Assembly (NCBI GenBank): GCA_002796755.1
Contig: PHFE01000029.1
Span: 2,074,232-2,138,231 of the forward strand
Direction: 5' to 3'
DNA from: Paracorniculantispora psalliotae
Lineage: Eukaryota; Ascomycota; Sordariomycetes; Hypocreales; Cordycipitaceae
Length of the DNA: 64,000 bases
In this document: positions 42,847-54,108 of the stretch, piece after piece
How the letters are laid out: each line of letters starts with the position of its first letter
Numbering within the stretch: the first letter of the stretch is position 1
Translations under genes and position numbers: made by a program
The notes under the pieces: model-generated
Databases searched by the model: none
The model's input: the letters and a program-made list of their open reading frames with translations, nothing else
Told to the model about the DNA's origin: nothing

Positions 42847-44290
42847 ATGGCGTCCGAAGTGCCCAAGCTCCTGTGGAATGCCGAAAACATCAAAGACGTG
42901 GCCGAGTCGGTCGGCATCGGCGCCCTCAACGAGGAGGCGACCAAGGCGCTCGCGCAGGACGTCGAGTACCGCGTCGGCCAGGTCATCATCGAGAGCCTTC
43001 GCCTGATGCGCGCGGCGCGCCGCACGACGCTCACGGTCAATGACGTCTCGCTCGCCCTGCGCGTGCTCGACGCCGAGCCCCTCTACGGATACGACTCGAC
43101 GCGGCCGCTGCGGTTCGGCGAGGCCAGCATGGGACCCGGCCAGCCGCTGTTTTACATTGACGACGAGGAGGTGGACTTTGAGAAGCTCATCAATGCACCG
43201 CTGCCCAAGGTGCCAAGAGACATGAACTTTACAGGTATGCAGTTGGAAGCAGGTTACTAGGATTCTTTGTAGGCTGACTCCCGCAGCGCATTGGCTCGCC
43301 ATCGAAGGCGTCCAGCCATCTATCCCTCAGAACCCCACGACGGCCGAGTCGAGATCGCAAGACTTGCTGCCCAAGGGCACCGGCGCCAACCCCGCGCTCT
43401 CGGCCCTCGCCGGCAACGACAGCTCGCCGACTAACCCCTCTGTCAAGCATATTGTCAGCAAGGAGCTGATCCTGTACTTTGACAAGATCCAGGCGGCCAT
43501 CCTCGACGAGAACCCCGACGAAGAAGTCGTGCGCCTGCGCCAGGCCGCGCTCGGCTCTGTCCGCGACGATCCTGGTCTGCACCAGCTGGCGCCGTACTTT
43601 ATCAACTTCATCATGGACCGCGTGACGCACCAGCTCGACGACACGTTCACGCTCAAGCAGATGATGGAGCTGACCAACGCGCTCATCGAGAACAAGACGC
43701 TGTTCCTGGACCCGTACGCGTCGTCGCTGTCAGCGCCCGTGCTGACGTGCCTGATGGCGCGCAAGCTCGGCAGCGACGACGGGGTCGACGCCATGAAGGA
43801 GCAGTACGAGCTGCGGCAGCTCGCTGCCTCGCTCATCGGCCGCATGGCGCACAAGTACTCGGCCTCGAACGCGCTGCTCCGGCCCAAGCTCACGCGCACC
43901 TGCCTCCGGTACTTCCTCGACCCGACCAAGCCGCCCGCCGTGCTGTATGGCGCCGTTAACGGCATCCTCGAGGCCGGCGGGCCCGAGGCGATCCGACTGC
44001 TCGTCCTGCGCAACCTGAAAAGCTTCGACGCGGGGATCCTGCAGCCGCTCAAGGAAAAGTCGGAGGGCTCCGTCGAATACGAGATGCTCGTACAGGGGCT
44101 GGTGCAGGCCGTGGCGTCGCTGGTGACGCACGCGGACGCGCGCATGCTCAACGGCGCTGGCGGCTCGGTGACGCCCGCGCAGCTGGGCGAGCTGAATGAC
44201 TTTATCGGGCCCATTCTCGGCAATAGGATTGCGTCGTCGGGCAACGCGCGGCTGATCAGGACGACGCTGGAGGCGCGTTCCTTTGAGTAA
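42847..44290 (+). CDS. TAF6: TAF6, histone-fold subunit of TFIID and SAGA
   Basis: Two exons, 42847-43234 and 43287-44290, 463 residues. ATG 42847 is used because the histone fold starts just after it; the frame is open upstream to 42760. Residues 5-75 are the TAF6 histone fold: LLWNAENIKDVAESVGIGAL, followed by a long helix and RRTTLTVNDVSLALRVLD. Then come EPLYGYDSTRPLRF and the second-exon HEAT-repeat domain (MDRVTHQLDDTF, KYSASNALLRPKLTRTCLRYFLDPTKPP). It pairs with TAF9 in the nucleus in RNA polymerase II initiation. Length matches yeast and fungal orthologues. Confidence 0.95.
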
Positions 44291-44741
44291 AATTCTTTGG
44301 GTACTGGGTACAGGCAAGGCGAACTATGGCGTTTAGGATGATTGTATACCATGGAATTATAATGGCTTGATAGGCACTCAACCAATAAAATAGCAGCCAT
44401 AAGTGGCTTCCTTAGATATTGAAATAAAACAGTTACTCTGTTCACATGGACTCGCTGTGCATAGACCGTTATAGTTATGATTTTGTTGATTTGTGCTAAC
44501 AAAGGAAATGTGCATGCGCACGTATCTTAAACAAGTTCACATGGCTGGCGCTCCACGCCGTTTAAACTTCTATAGGCCCCGAATAATCCGCTCGATGATA
44601 TCCGTAGTTACACAATTGGCGCGTCTGTGCACCAATCCCCTTTTCGTCCCTCCCTGTCCAAATCTATGCGCGTATTTGATACAAATAAAACAGACTCCAG
44701 TGTTTTTCCCAATTGTTTTGGTGCTGAGGGAAACACACCCC
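44291..44741. other. Convergent intergenic spacer
   Basis: 3' flanks of TAF6 and SDHC. No other feature. Confidence 0.5.
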
Positions 44742-45530
44742 TTACAGGCCAAAGGCGAGGTACAGAGTCGTGAGCAGGCTGACGCCGAGAATGGTGCGCT
44801 CGCTGGTGCGGATCTGCTTCTTGGCAAAGCCCTTGAGCATGTCGTAGCTCAGATGGCGCATGCCGTTGATGAAGTGGAAGACGAAGGGGAAGCCGAGGCC
44901 GAGCTTGACGAGGCCCTGGAAGGCAAAGGGGAGGGCGGCGAAGCCGGCGACGAGGCTCTGCGACTCAACGTGGAAGCCGGCGAGGGGGGCGATCAGGTAG
45001 GTGAGGAAGTAGGCGTACGCGGCGCCGGACAGGGTGCAGCCGGTGATGCGCGTCCAGGCCGAGGCGGAGAACCACGTCTGCGAGCGCTTGTAGATGCCGA
45101 GATGGGGCGAGACGGGGCGCAGAAGGCGCTGCTTGGCGAGGATGTCCTGGCCCTCGGTGGGTGTGAGGGTGGTCGTCTCGATGGGGCTGCATTGGTAGGA
45201 GTGTTAGTTGAGACGACAATTGTTTCGATTTCGCAGAATGTGGCAATCGGTGATGGAGTTCGTGATCGTGTGTTCGTGGTCGAGCTTACCGAGCCTGGGT
45301 GGTGGAAATGCGCGCAGCCTGGGCCAGACGAGGCATGTTCTGGCTCATGGCAGCTAGAAAAAGAGAGAGGTCTACGTTAGCAATGCATTTGCGATGAGCT
45401 GTGGCAGGTATCGGCGAGCGACAATTGACGGCGTGGGGGAAGCACGCGCCGGCCGAGCCCATGTGAGGGCATATTCTGAGGGTTGCTTACTTCTGCGCAT
45501 GGCAGCGACACCGACACGCTGGGCGATCAT
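44742..45530 (-). CDS. SDH3: Succinate dehydrogenase cytochrome b560 subunit (SDHC), mitochondrial
   Basis: Three exons on the minus strand: 45530-45491 (40 bp), 45353-45290 (64 bp) and 45186-44742, phases consistent, 182 residues. The first two short exons encode the Arg/Ser/Ala-rich mitochondrial presequence (MIAQRVGVAAMRR...). The mature part has RPVSPHLGIYKRSQTWFSA, then three membrane helices. The signature HFINGMRHLSYD holds the heme-ligand region (His 139 and His 146). It anchors complex II in the inner membrane and helps form the ubiquinone site. Confidence 0.95.
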
Positions 45531-48500
45531 GATGGGCGGAAAGTCGACGTGGACGTTTGATAAAAATCGAGTCTCGGAAATGAATCGGTCGGCGAATTCG
45601 TCAAATCACAGAACCCCGGTGGTGTTTGGATGGTCGTCGGTAATAGGGAACAAAGCTTTGGTGATGGAGGTTCTCACAGGCGTCTGCTCCCGGTACACGG
45701 GCTGGGTCGGATCCTCGGTTCAGCTGCGCCAATCAAGCGCAGCCAATTCACAAGCTGCCCCACGTGACTCTCACGTGCAGCGCGGGTCTGCGCACCAGCT
45801 GTACCTAAGATAGTGAGAGCTTCAATTTTTTTTCTCCTTTCCTTTTCTTCTTCAGATAGTCACGAACACCCGCCGCGAGCGATTCTCGACTGTAGGCGAA
45901 GAGCGACATGTCGGCAGGGCCTTTGGGCTTGTTGGGCTGTTCGGAGAAGAATTAAAGGTCCTTTCGTTAATCTCGGCATTCGGTTTCTTTCCCGTCTGCG
46001 TGCCGTTTCATTCTGAGATCTACATTTCTACGTATGCTTTGTAATTTTGCCATGGCGTGTCTTTATCCAGAGGCAATTGGTGACAATTGGTGCGCCGAAA
46101 TACCGCCTGCAAAACTCGTAACCTTGCCGCTGGCACCCGATTATGTCCTGTCATGTTCCAGAGGCGTCGCCTGGTCGGAGAAGCTGTAATCGGCCGAGAA
46201 TCTCGAACCCAACCCCGATGCTCCAAATCGTAGCCGACTGGCACCCGATGGACGAGCCGTTCGTGGTGCGCCTCCTGCGCGGAATCAATCCTTCGCACGC
46301 GTCCTGGCCATATTGCACGGCCTCTTCCTTAATACTTACCTGGCGCCTTCCGTGGTACTTTGCCCGAGAGATGCCTTCGTACTTGGCCTAGATAGTTTAC
46401 TATGAACTGATAGCTACCCTAGCTCTAACCCGCCGTCTGCAGTTTTCCAATGCAACTGTACTGGACAACCTGTACACTGCGCCTCGGTTTTTTCCGCGTT
46501 ATGAAAGTTAGCTGAAGAGCATTCGATGCTTTTCCGTCGGCTTCGTCGTACTTTGCTAGGAAGTCCCTAACCATGTTTCCGTAATAATGTGCCATAGCTA
46601 TCAAGTTCAATCACTCGCCATGCGTATTGCTGAATATTTTCTGGAGGAGAATGTAGCAGCATAAACTAGACTATTATAACTGCATGAAATCAAGCGCAAG
46701 ACCATGCCCCACATGACACCTGGAGAAGGCCAGCTCAACCGATTGTCTTATACAGAGTACATACAGCTTGTATAGTATTACAAGTAATAGCTGACCTTAG
46801 AGTGTCCTGTTCAAATAAATCACTACCATTTAGTTGGTAGGTGAAGGTAACGATTTTTTTTGGAGGGTGAAACAAGACCATGGTCTGGTTTGCCTGAGCC
46901 GTGTACAGTCCGCACTACTGCAGACTTCGCTGGCCATTTTTCTGCAGAGGCACAGAGGGTAAAACAAGACCGTGGTCTGGATTACGCCACCCGGATACTG
47001 TCTGCTGCACTACTACATGCCTCGCTGGCAGATCCCTGACCAAAGTATTGTTGCTGTTGCTGGCTTTCGCGAAGCATTGCGAAAAGCTTTCATTACACCG
47101 AATTCTGATCAAACTCATGTTGGAGACGTTGCGTCTACACAGAATCCAGGCTCTGCACTGCTCCCTTGGCGAAGTCTGGCAGCTACCTCATATATGTGGG
47201 ACGAAGCACCTGGAGAGTTTGGCATAGTGAATATCAGAGGGCTGCTTAGACCGTGGAATATACGTTCATTCATCAGCGCTTTACCACACTAGGCTTGGCT
47301 CATTCGCCAGTAAGACATGTTGGTAACTGCTGGGCGAGATACTTTGGCAATAGGCCGATATTACAGCCAATTGTCTGTTTTAGGTAGATTTATGTTGTAA
47401 ACGATGTTTATTTGTATAACTATCGCTAACTAACTGCGTACTACGTCTGTTGCCATGGCGAACTGAACCACTTTACTAGATTCCGGATGCGGGATGCGAC
47501 GTCCTAGAAAAGCGCGGGTTACAGCCCTATTTATATTTATTTCTTGTCGCGGAATACTAACTGTGTGATGTAGGATATGCATCGCCAAGAAGATCATACT
47601 CTTCGCAAGCGACAAGTCCACGTTTGGTAGCCAGGTATGACACGGCCCACGCACCAAGTGCTGAGCAGGCCAAGATGGTGCTAGTGTCTGGCATTTTTTG
47701 TAAAGCGATTCTTATTAATCTAGTCGGTTTAATGGGTAGGGTGATATAAATTAACAAAGCGGCATTAGGTGACTTTAACGTAATAATGTAGGGGAAGCCG
47801 GGCTATATACTGCTCTGGCTTTTCAGCTTTGCCATGTGCAATGCATCCTGACGTGGCTGGCACTAGAAATGTAAGACCGTGTGGTGGCGACAACGCGATC
47901 GGCCTTTCTCAAGAATGCAATAGACCTTCCTAAATTTTCCCCATAAATTATCTAAGATTGCCATATGAACCACTCCTCTATTTGTTAGCCAACTAATAGA
48001 CAAAAAGATCAAGCCGATGCGTTGTCACGGCCTAAAGTTAAGTCTAGCCGATGAGGTTGGGAGCTAGGCGACAATTTATGAGCTGCAATACTGCCTCTTT
48101 GGGAACCGAGCACGTTCAACCGGAATGCACAGTGGACGCCACTGAGGAGGGTCGCTTATTATGATCATGTGAGACTTGTTCCAGGCGCATACTCGTCCAG
48201 GCTTATGAATCACGTACGTCGTGCACCTTCACGTTCTTCATTCGCTTCAGCTCTGTAACAAAGAAAGTCGCCTGCCGGATGCCAGTGACGCAAGTAGAGG
48301 AAGAACAAGGCAAGTTCTTGGCAATTTTTTTTTTGTGGCTGATGGCTAACGAACTATTATTAGAACTCGGAGGGCGACTTGAAAGTATCTATTTCTATGC
48401 TATTATTGTAAGTTGAAACAGGTAGGCGTGCCACCGCGCTTACACTGCAAAATACAAGTTCTTGGACTCAATGGACTAAGTCCTTTAATTCGGGGCGAGA

Positions 48501-49591
48501 ACGCTAGCCGCGGCTTAACCTGTCGCAGCTGTCGTATTAGCAGGCGATTTATTTGTTTGTAAAGCGCTTGCTGTGAGGCATCTAGTTAGTTAGTGCGCAC
48601 ATAAAACATAATTGATTAGGAAGCCGGTCGTCATGATTACCGACGACAAGGCCTGCAAGCACGCGTGGTTATCCACATCATAAACCCTTCTGAAACAACC
48701 ACCAAGGAATATCTAAAGGCAGGTCGAAAGGGGAGGTCGCGGCCGAAGCCGAATTCTCAGATCGCAGGACCGGGGAATAGAGGGCAGGAAGCTTCATAGT
48801 GACGTTGATGATTGTTATTATGTGAGAGAAGGTAGATGCTATCCAGGTTAGCTGGCGTTTGGCGCCAGATACAAATGGAGCAGAGTCCTTTTGGACTAAT
48901 GAGAAAGCCAGCATTCGAACCAGCAGCCTGTGGCGGCGGCAGTGGTTGCAATAATATCCCAGTCCTAGAAAATAGTAGTGAATATCTTTTATATCTCTTT
49001 TCCTGGGGTTTTCTATTGTTGTTGATGCCTGAGGATTGTATCCCTGCTATTTCCCTGAACTTCACACTAGGTTGCTAACACTCGGTAGGGGTTGCTAAGT
49101 ACCAGGCGAACATTATTTCAGGGGGGAGGGTGTACTGTATGCGACAGGAAGAACGTTGAATCGACTCAGTCGTGCCAAATCTCCAAAAACTGCAACCACT
49201 GGCGGAGGCGGCCGTGTCAGTAAAATTGGTCATAATATGCGAGGCTGCAAATTGGACTCGGATTAGGCTTAGCACATCGAGAATGCAAAATGCGTTGTCC
49301 AAATTACGGCCCTCCTAAAACGACAGCCTTGTCCATGTTCCACAGGTGAAATCCAGACCGCTGGTCAGCAATGATCTTCTCACCCAACTGGGCAAGCTGT
49401 AAGCTTGTCACAGCCCTGTGGGACAGGGCGCCTGCAACGCCATCGGCCTGCAGATGCCACGGGCGGTTAAATTGTATATATAGGCCAGGCAGCAATTTTC
49501 GAGGCTGACACCCAATTTCCCATTTCTTCCTTTTTCTGTCACCCTACGTTGTTGACTTGTACTGCTGTGATATTCTGTGGCGACTAACACC
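45531..49591. other. 4-kb gene desert
   Basis: No supported gene. Small open frames (up to about 108 codons) have no protein character. It contains a diverged tandem duplication (listed separately). The AT-rich middle part may be a decayed insertion, but no terminal repeats were found. Confidence 0.5.
46863..47046. repeat. Diverged tandem duplication, two units of about 92 bp
   Basis: Unit 1 starts GAGGGTGAAACAAGACCATG at 46863 and unit 2 starts GAGGGTAAAACAAGACCGTG at 46955. Both continue with TGGTCTGG, then GCACTACT and CTTCGCTGG/CCTCGCTGG in the same order and spacing. Roughly three quarters of positions match by eye. Confidence 0.7.
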
Positions 49592-52449
49592 ATGGACGGA
49601 AAGACGCCCCAGAGGGCGGTTGACATGTTCTGGAAGAGCTTCCACACCAAAGCTCCCGGAAAAGGTGAGAAACCGATCAACGATGTAAGCAGAACTTGAG
49701 CTTCCTCTCACAACTGCGTACAGCAACCACCGTCATCCCAAACAAAAAGCCAAATAAGAGCAAAAAGACGGCCACACCGGCCGCGCCCGCCACCCAGTCC
49801 GCCGAAGCCTCCTACGAGGCCGCCGCCGCCACCTGCCGGGCCAAGGTCGCCAAAATTGTGCAGGACTGCCGGCGCGTCAACCGCAAGTACCGCGATCCCC
49901 ATTTCAACATCGAATTCGACCTGCGCCTCAACAAGCGCGAGTGCCTCGAATCGCTGTCCAACGAGGCACCCGACCCGGATGACGCCGGCGGCGAACCTCC
50001 GCGGCCCCCCGGCGCGTCGTTTTGTCCGCGCAGCGCGAAGCGCGTGACGGAAATCTTCACCAAGCCGCAGTTTTACATCAACGGCCCGACGGCGAATGAT
50101 GTAAGACAGGGGAATGATGGGGACTGCTGGTTGATGGCGGCGCTGTGCGCGCTGAGCTTCAAAAAGGGGCTGATTGAGAAGTTGTGCGTGGCGCACGATC
50201 AGGACGTGGGCGTGTACGGGTTCGTGTTTTACCGCGACGGCGAGTGGATCTCAGAAATTGTCGATGATTTTGTAAGTACGAAGGAGAGGAACGAAATAAC
50301 GGGATTGGGTGAGTGCTAATGGCTTGCAGCTGTACCTCACCAAGGCGGACTACGACGACAAGAGGCTGGACCGCATTACCTTTGCGGAGCTCGATTATAG
50401 AAACCCGCAGGAAGCGTACAAGCGTATCTTTCAGTCCAACAGTAACTCGCTCTACTTTGCGCAATGCGAGCATCCGCAGGAGACGTGGCTGCCGCTGCTG
50501 GAAAAGTGCTACGCCAAGGCCCATGGTGACTATGCTGCGATTGAGGGCGGTCTCAGCGGCGAGGGTATTGAAGATCTCACCGGCGGTGTTGCATCTGAAT
50601 TCTTTGCTACAGATATTCTTGACAAGGTGTGTGTGGCATGTCCTGGCACATGGAGACTGATACTGACCACGAGCAGGAGCGCTTTTGGCAGCAGCTACTA
50701 CAGGCTAACAATGAGTTTCTATTTGGCTGCAGCACGGGCGTGTTTGGCAGCGGCTTCGGCAGCCGCGAGGGCATCATCGAAGGCCACGCCTACTCCGTCC
50801 AGCGCGTCGTCGAGATTGATGGCCAGCGCCTGATTCTGCTGCGCAACCCCTGGGGCCGCGGCGAGTGGAAGGGCGCGTGGTCCGACGGGTCCAAGGAGTG
50901 GACGCCGGAATGGATGAAGCGGCTCGGCCACCGCTTCGGCGAAGACGGCGAGTTCTGGATATGCTACGCCGACCTGCTCCGCCACTACCAGTGCTTCGAG
51001 CGCGTGCGCCTCTTTGGCCCCGAGTGGAACGTCTCCCAGATCTGGACGACGCTGCACGTCCCCTGGGTGCAAGAGTACAACGACACGTACTTTTCCTTTG
51101 CCACCACCCGGCCCGGCCCCGTCGTCATTGTCGTCTCGCAGCTCGACGATCGCTACTTTCGCGGCCTCGAGGGCCAGTACATGTTCCAGCTGTCGTTTCG
51201 CGTGCACGCCGCCGGCCACGCGGGCTACATTGTGCGCAGCGAGACGGCGCACCGCATGTGCCGCTCCGCCAACGTGGAGCTGGATCTCGAAGCGGGCTCC
51301 TACGAAGTATACGTCAAGATCAAAGCCTGGCGCGACGATGACTTGCTGCCCGTGCAGGCGACGATTCGGAAATGGGCCAAGACCAAGCGCGACAAGGTGA
51401 GCCGTATCGGCAAAGCGTATGATGTGGCGCACGCCCGCGGGCAGCACGTGGAAACAAAAGAAGAGAAGCGCGCGCGCGAAGCGTATGCGGAGAGGAAGTT
51501 GAAAAAGCGGCGGGAGGCGAAGAAGAAGGATTTGAGGAAGGAGTATGAGCAGGCGTACTATAAGACGAAAAAGGGCCATGAGAGGACGGTGAAGCGGGCG
51601 GCAAAGAAGAAAGCGGAGATGAGGAAGAAGAAGGAGGAGAAGAAGAAAGCAAGAGAGGAGCGCAAAGCGGCGAGGGCAGCGGCAAAGGAAGCGGCGGCCA
51701 AGGAGCTTGCAGAGAAGAAAGTGGCCGAGGAGGCGGCCAAGGAGGAGGAGACACCCAAGACGAATGGTGTTGTGGCTGAGAAGAAGGCGGTTGTCGATGA
51801 GGACAAGACAGCTGTCGAGGCGGAATCCAAAGAAGCGCCCAAGGATGGTACCAAGGAAGACGTGGCGGAGGATTCCAAAGACGAGGCCGAGGCAGAGTCC
51901 AAGGAAGACTCCGAGGAGAAGACTGAAGCCGCCTCCAAAGAGGCGTCCACGGAAGAGTCCAAAGAAGGAGCCAGGGCAGAGTCTACAGAAGAATCGAAAG
52001 AGGAGACCGAGTCGGAAGAGTGTGAGTCTGACTCGGACAACGAAAGCCTCGCCTCCTTCACCGACTACTCTGACGGGGAGCTCTCCATCCAACTCGATGC
52101 CATGTTGCGAGACGATCCGGATATGTTTGACTCATCCGATTCCGACGCCGATTCGGATGAAGATAACGGCGTCTTTGCCAAAGACCCCTGGAACGCAGTC
52201 GCCGTGGTGGGATTACGCGTGTATCACAAGGTGCACGGCGAAGGGGAAGAGGCGGGGACGGTAACGTTGGGCGTCGTGAGGCCGAATTTGTATGAGGATA
52301 GCGACGGTGAGGAGGAAGATGGAGAGGGAGAGAAGCGGATTGCGAAGGGGGGGATGTTGGATGTGGATGATGTAGAGATGGATGCGATGCTGGAAGGGGT
52401 GGAGAAGAAGAAGGAGGTGATTATGGGCAATCGAAAGACGCCAGCATAA
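49592..52449 (+). CDS. Calpain-like cysteine protease (C2 family) with a long charged tail
   Basis: Four exons: 49592-49664, 49724-50271, 50330-50626 and 50677-52449, 896 residues. The catalytic triad is Cys 159 in GNDGDCWLMAAL, His 343 in GIIEGHAYSV and Asn 363 in LLRNPWGRGEW. A calpain domain III-like segment follows (VSQLDDRYFRGLEGQYMFQL). From about residue 540 the protein becomes a Lys/Arg/Glu/Ala-rich predicted coiled coil, then an acidic tail of loosely repeated ESKEE-like units. No EF-hands are seen, so it is an atypical calpain, as in other fungi. Role (pH signalling, development or other) cannot be assigned. Confidence 0.92.
51460..52050 (+). repeat. Low-complexity coding repeats in the calpain tail
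   Basis: First a Lys/Arg/Glu/Ala tract, then repeated Ser-Lys-Glu-Glu/Asp motifs. They are in frame and translated. The composition creates long spurious antisense frames. Confidence 0.8.
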
Positions 52450-52839
52450 TGTGGTGTATAACAGTATATATGACATCTGAGCTAGAGTATGAGCTGGTTA
52501 GCATTATGCATTTCTAACATTGTATTCTTTTGTTAATGACTTGGTCTCTCATATAGCTCCCTCGTGTCGCCGCACATTTGAGCATTTGTCTAGAAAAGCA
52601 TTGCATCTTCCAGTATTTTGGCTTCTTATACACATGCGCATCTCACACCATAATCACGCGCTGCATTTGCAATTCATAACATTGACATCAATTGTCCCAA
52701 ATCTAATGTACTAGTATATACAAGTTCACACTCTCAATATCAAAAACTATGCTTATGCATCTCACCCAAAACGCCAGTAATAACCCATCTGTAAATCAAT
52801 CCCATTCTTCCTTCTTTTTCGTAGTCACATCCACCCGGT
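52450..52839. other. Convergent intergenic spacer
   Basis: AT-rich 3' flanks of the calpain and Erv41 genes. Nothing else seen. Confidence 0.5.
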
Positions 52840-54108
52840 CTACTCATCATACCCTCCCTTGGTGCCGAGGACGCCCTCGCCGCCGCTGCTGCGGCGCCTT
52901 CTACCCAGTACCTCCACAAACCACTCCGACAGCGTATATCCCCAGTGTCCCGCCACCAGCACGCCACTCACGACGTTGATGAGCTTAATCAGGAACACGA
53001 AAAAGCCATCACGCGACTCGTGCACGGCGAGCAGGATCGGCTCAATGTCGTACTTGACAAAGATGCCCGGGATGTTGGAATGCGGCTCAATCTCCTTGCT
53101 CTGCTCGGTGACGGCGTACTGGTTCGTCTGGATGGTGCTGCGGCCGACGCTGTAGACGGTGGGCACGACGGAGAGGTAGTACTGGAACTTGTGAAAGTTG
53201 GCGGTGGCGAGGTTGACGGTGCGGTCGAGGGGGTTGACGAGGGAGGGGTAGAAGGAGCCGTAGGAGAGCTCGGAGATGACGTGGGAAAAGTTGAATTCTA
53301 CAACGGTCAGTGATGGCAAGACAAAATTGGGTATTTGAAGGGGACGTACTGTCGTGGTCGAGATGCTGGCCGAAAGCCATGTAGCCGTGGCCTCGGGCCG
53401 TAATGTGGAAATCGCCCTGGACCTTGTTGAGGTCGAGGGAGCCAAAGATGCGGCAGCTGTCCGAGTTGCCGCGGAAGCGCGGCGTCTTGCTCCATTTCGC
53501 ACGCTTCTTGCCCAGCGCCACGATATCATGGACGTGCTCCTCCCCAAAGCCTTCCTCGTTGTGATGCATCGTCGTCCAGCCCTCGCCCGTGATGACCCGT
53601 CCCTGCGCGTCATGGCCGAGCTTGTGCACGCCGGTCGCATCGACCCACTGCGACCAGAGCGTGGCCTCGTGGCGCAGTTTCGACGAGGCGAGGATGCGGT
53701 CGCCGGAGGCATCCTGCACGTTGATGTCGAGGTCGCCGCAGCCCATGCGGACGACGACGTCGAGGTTGATCTGCATGGAATGGGAGACGCCGCGCTCGAC
53801 GGCGAAATTGTGCGTCTCGGCGCCGCGCCACCAGCGGCGGACCTCGGAGCCCATGAGCAGGACGGAGATGAAGATCATGGCGACGGTCCATTTGCCGCCG
53901 CCGGCGGTGCGGGTGACGTATTCGGGTTTGGATTTGGCTGCGGGAGTCAGTGGTGGGAGGTTGAAAGAGAGGGGTTGAGAAAGCAGGTTGAGTGGGAAAG
54001 GTTGAAGGGGAGTGGAGGGGACGTACGGAAAGCGTCAAAGGCGCTGACGACGCTGCCCTTGGCGGCAAAGTTGTCCTCGTCGAGGCCATTCTTCTCGAAG
54101 CCGTTCAT
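52840..54108 (-). CDS. Erv41/ERGIC2-type COPII vesicle protein
   Basis: Three exons on the minus strand: 54108-54027, 53937-53350 and 53297-52840, 375 residues. It has the two-membrane-span Erv41/46 layout: N-terminal AFDAFPKSKPEYVTRTAGGG, a first span near MIFISVLLMG, a large lumenal domain with NLDVVVRMGCGDLDINVQD and GNSDSCRIFGSLDLNKVQGDFHI, then FNFSHVISELSYGSFYPSL. A second span follows near FLIKLINVVSGVLVAGHW. Erv41 with Erv46 cycles between ER and Golgi as a retrograde receptor. The short Arg/Gly-rich cytosolic tail is not diagnostic. Confidence 0.92.

Noticed and set aside
46181..46230. Possible tRNA B-box-like GGGTTCGAGAT on the minus strand
   Set aside because: No matching A box, acceptor stem or anticodon arm could be folded.
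48896..48930. GGTTCGAATGC, tRNA T-arm-like, on the minus strand
   Set aside because: The flanking bases do not form the five-pair T stem and no cloverleaf follows.
50719..52092. 457-codon antisense frame over the calpain gene
   Set aside because: A Leu/Arg/His-rich shadow of the Lys/Glu-rich tail.
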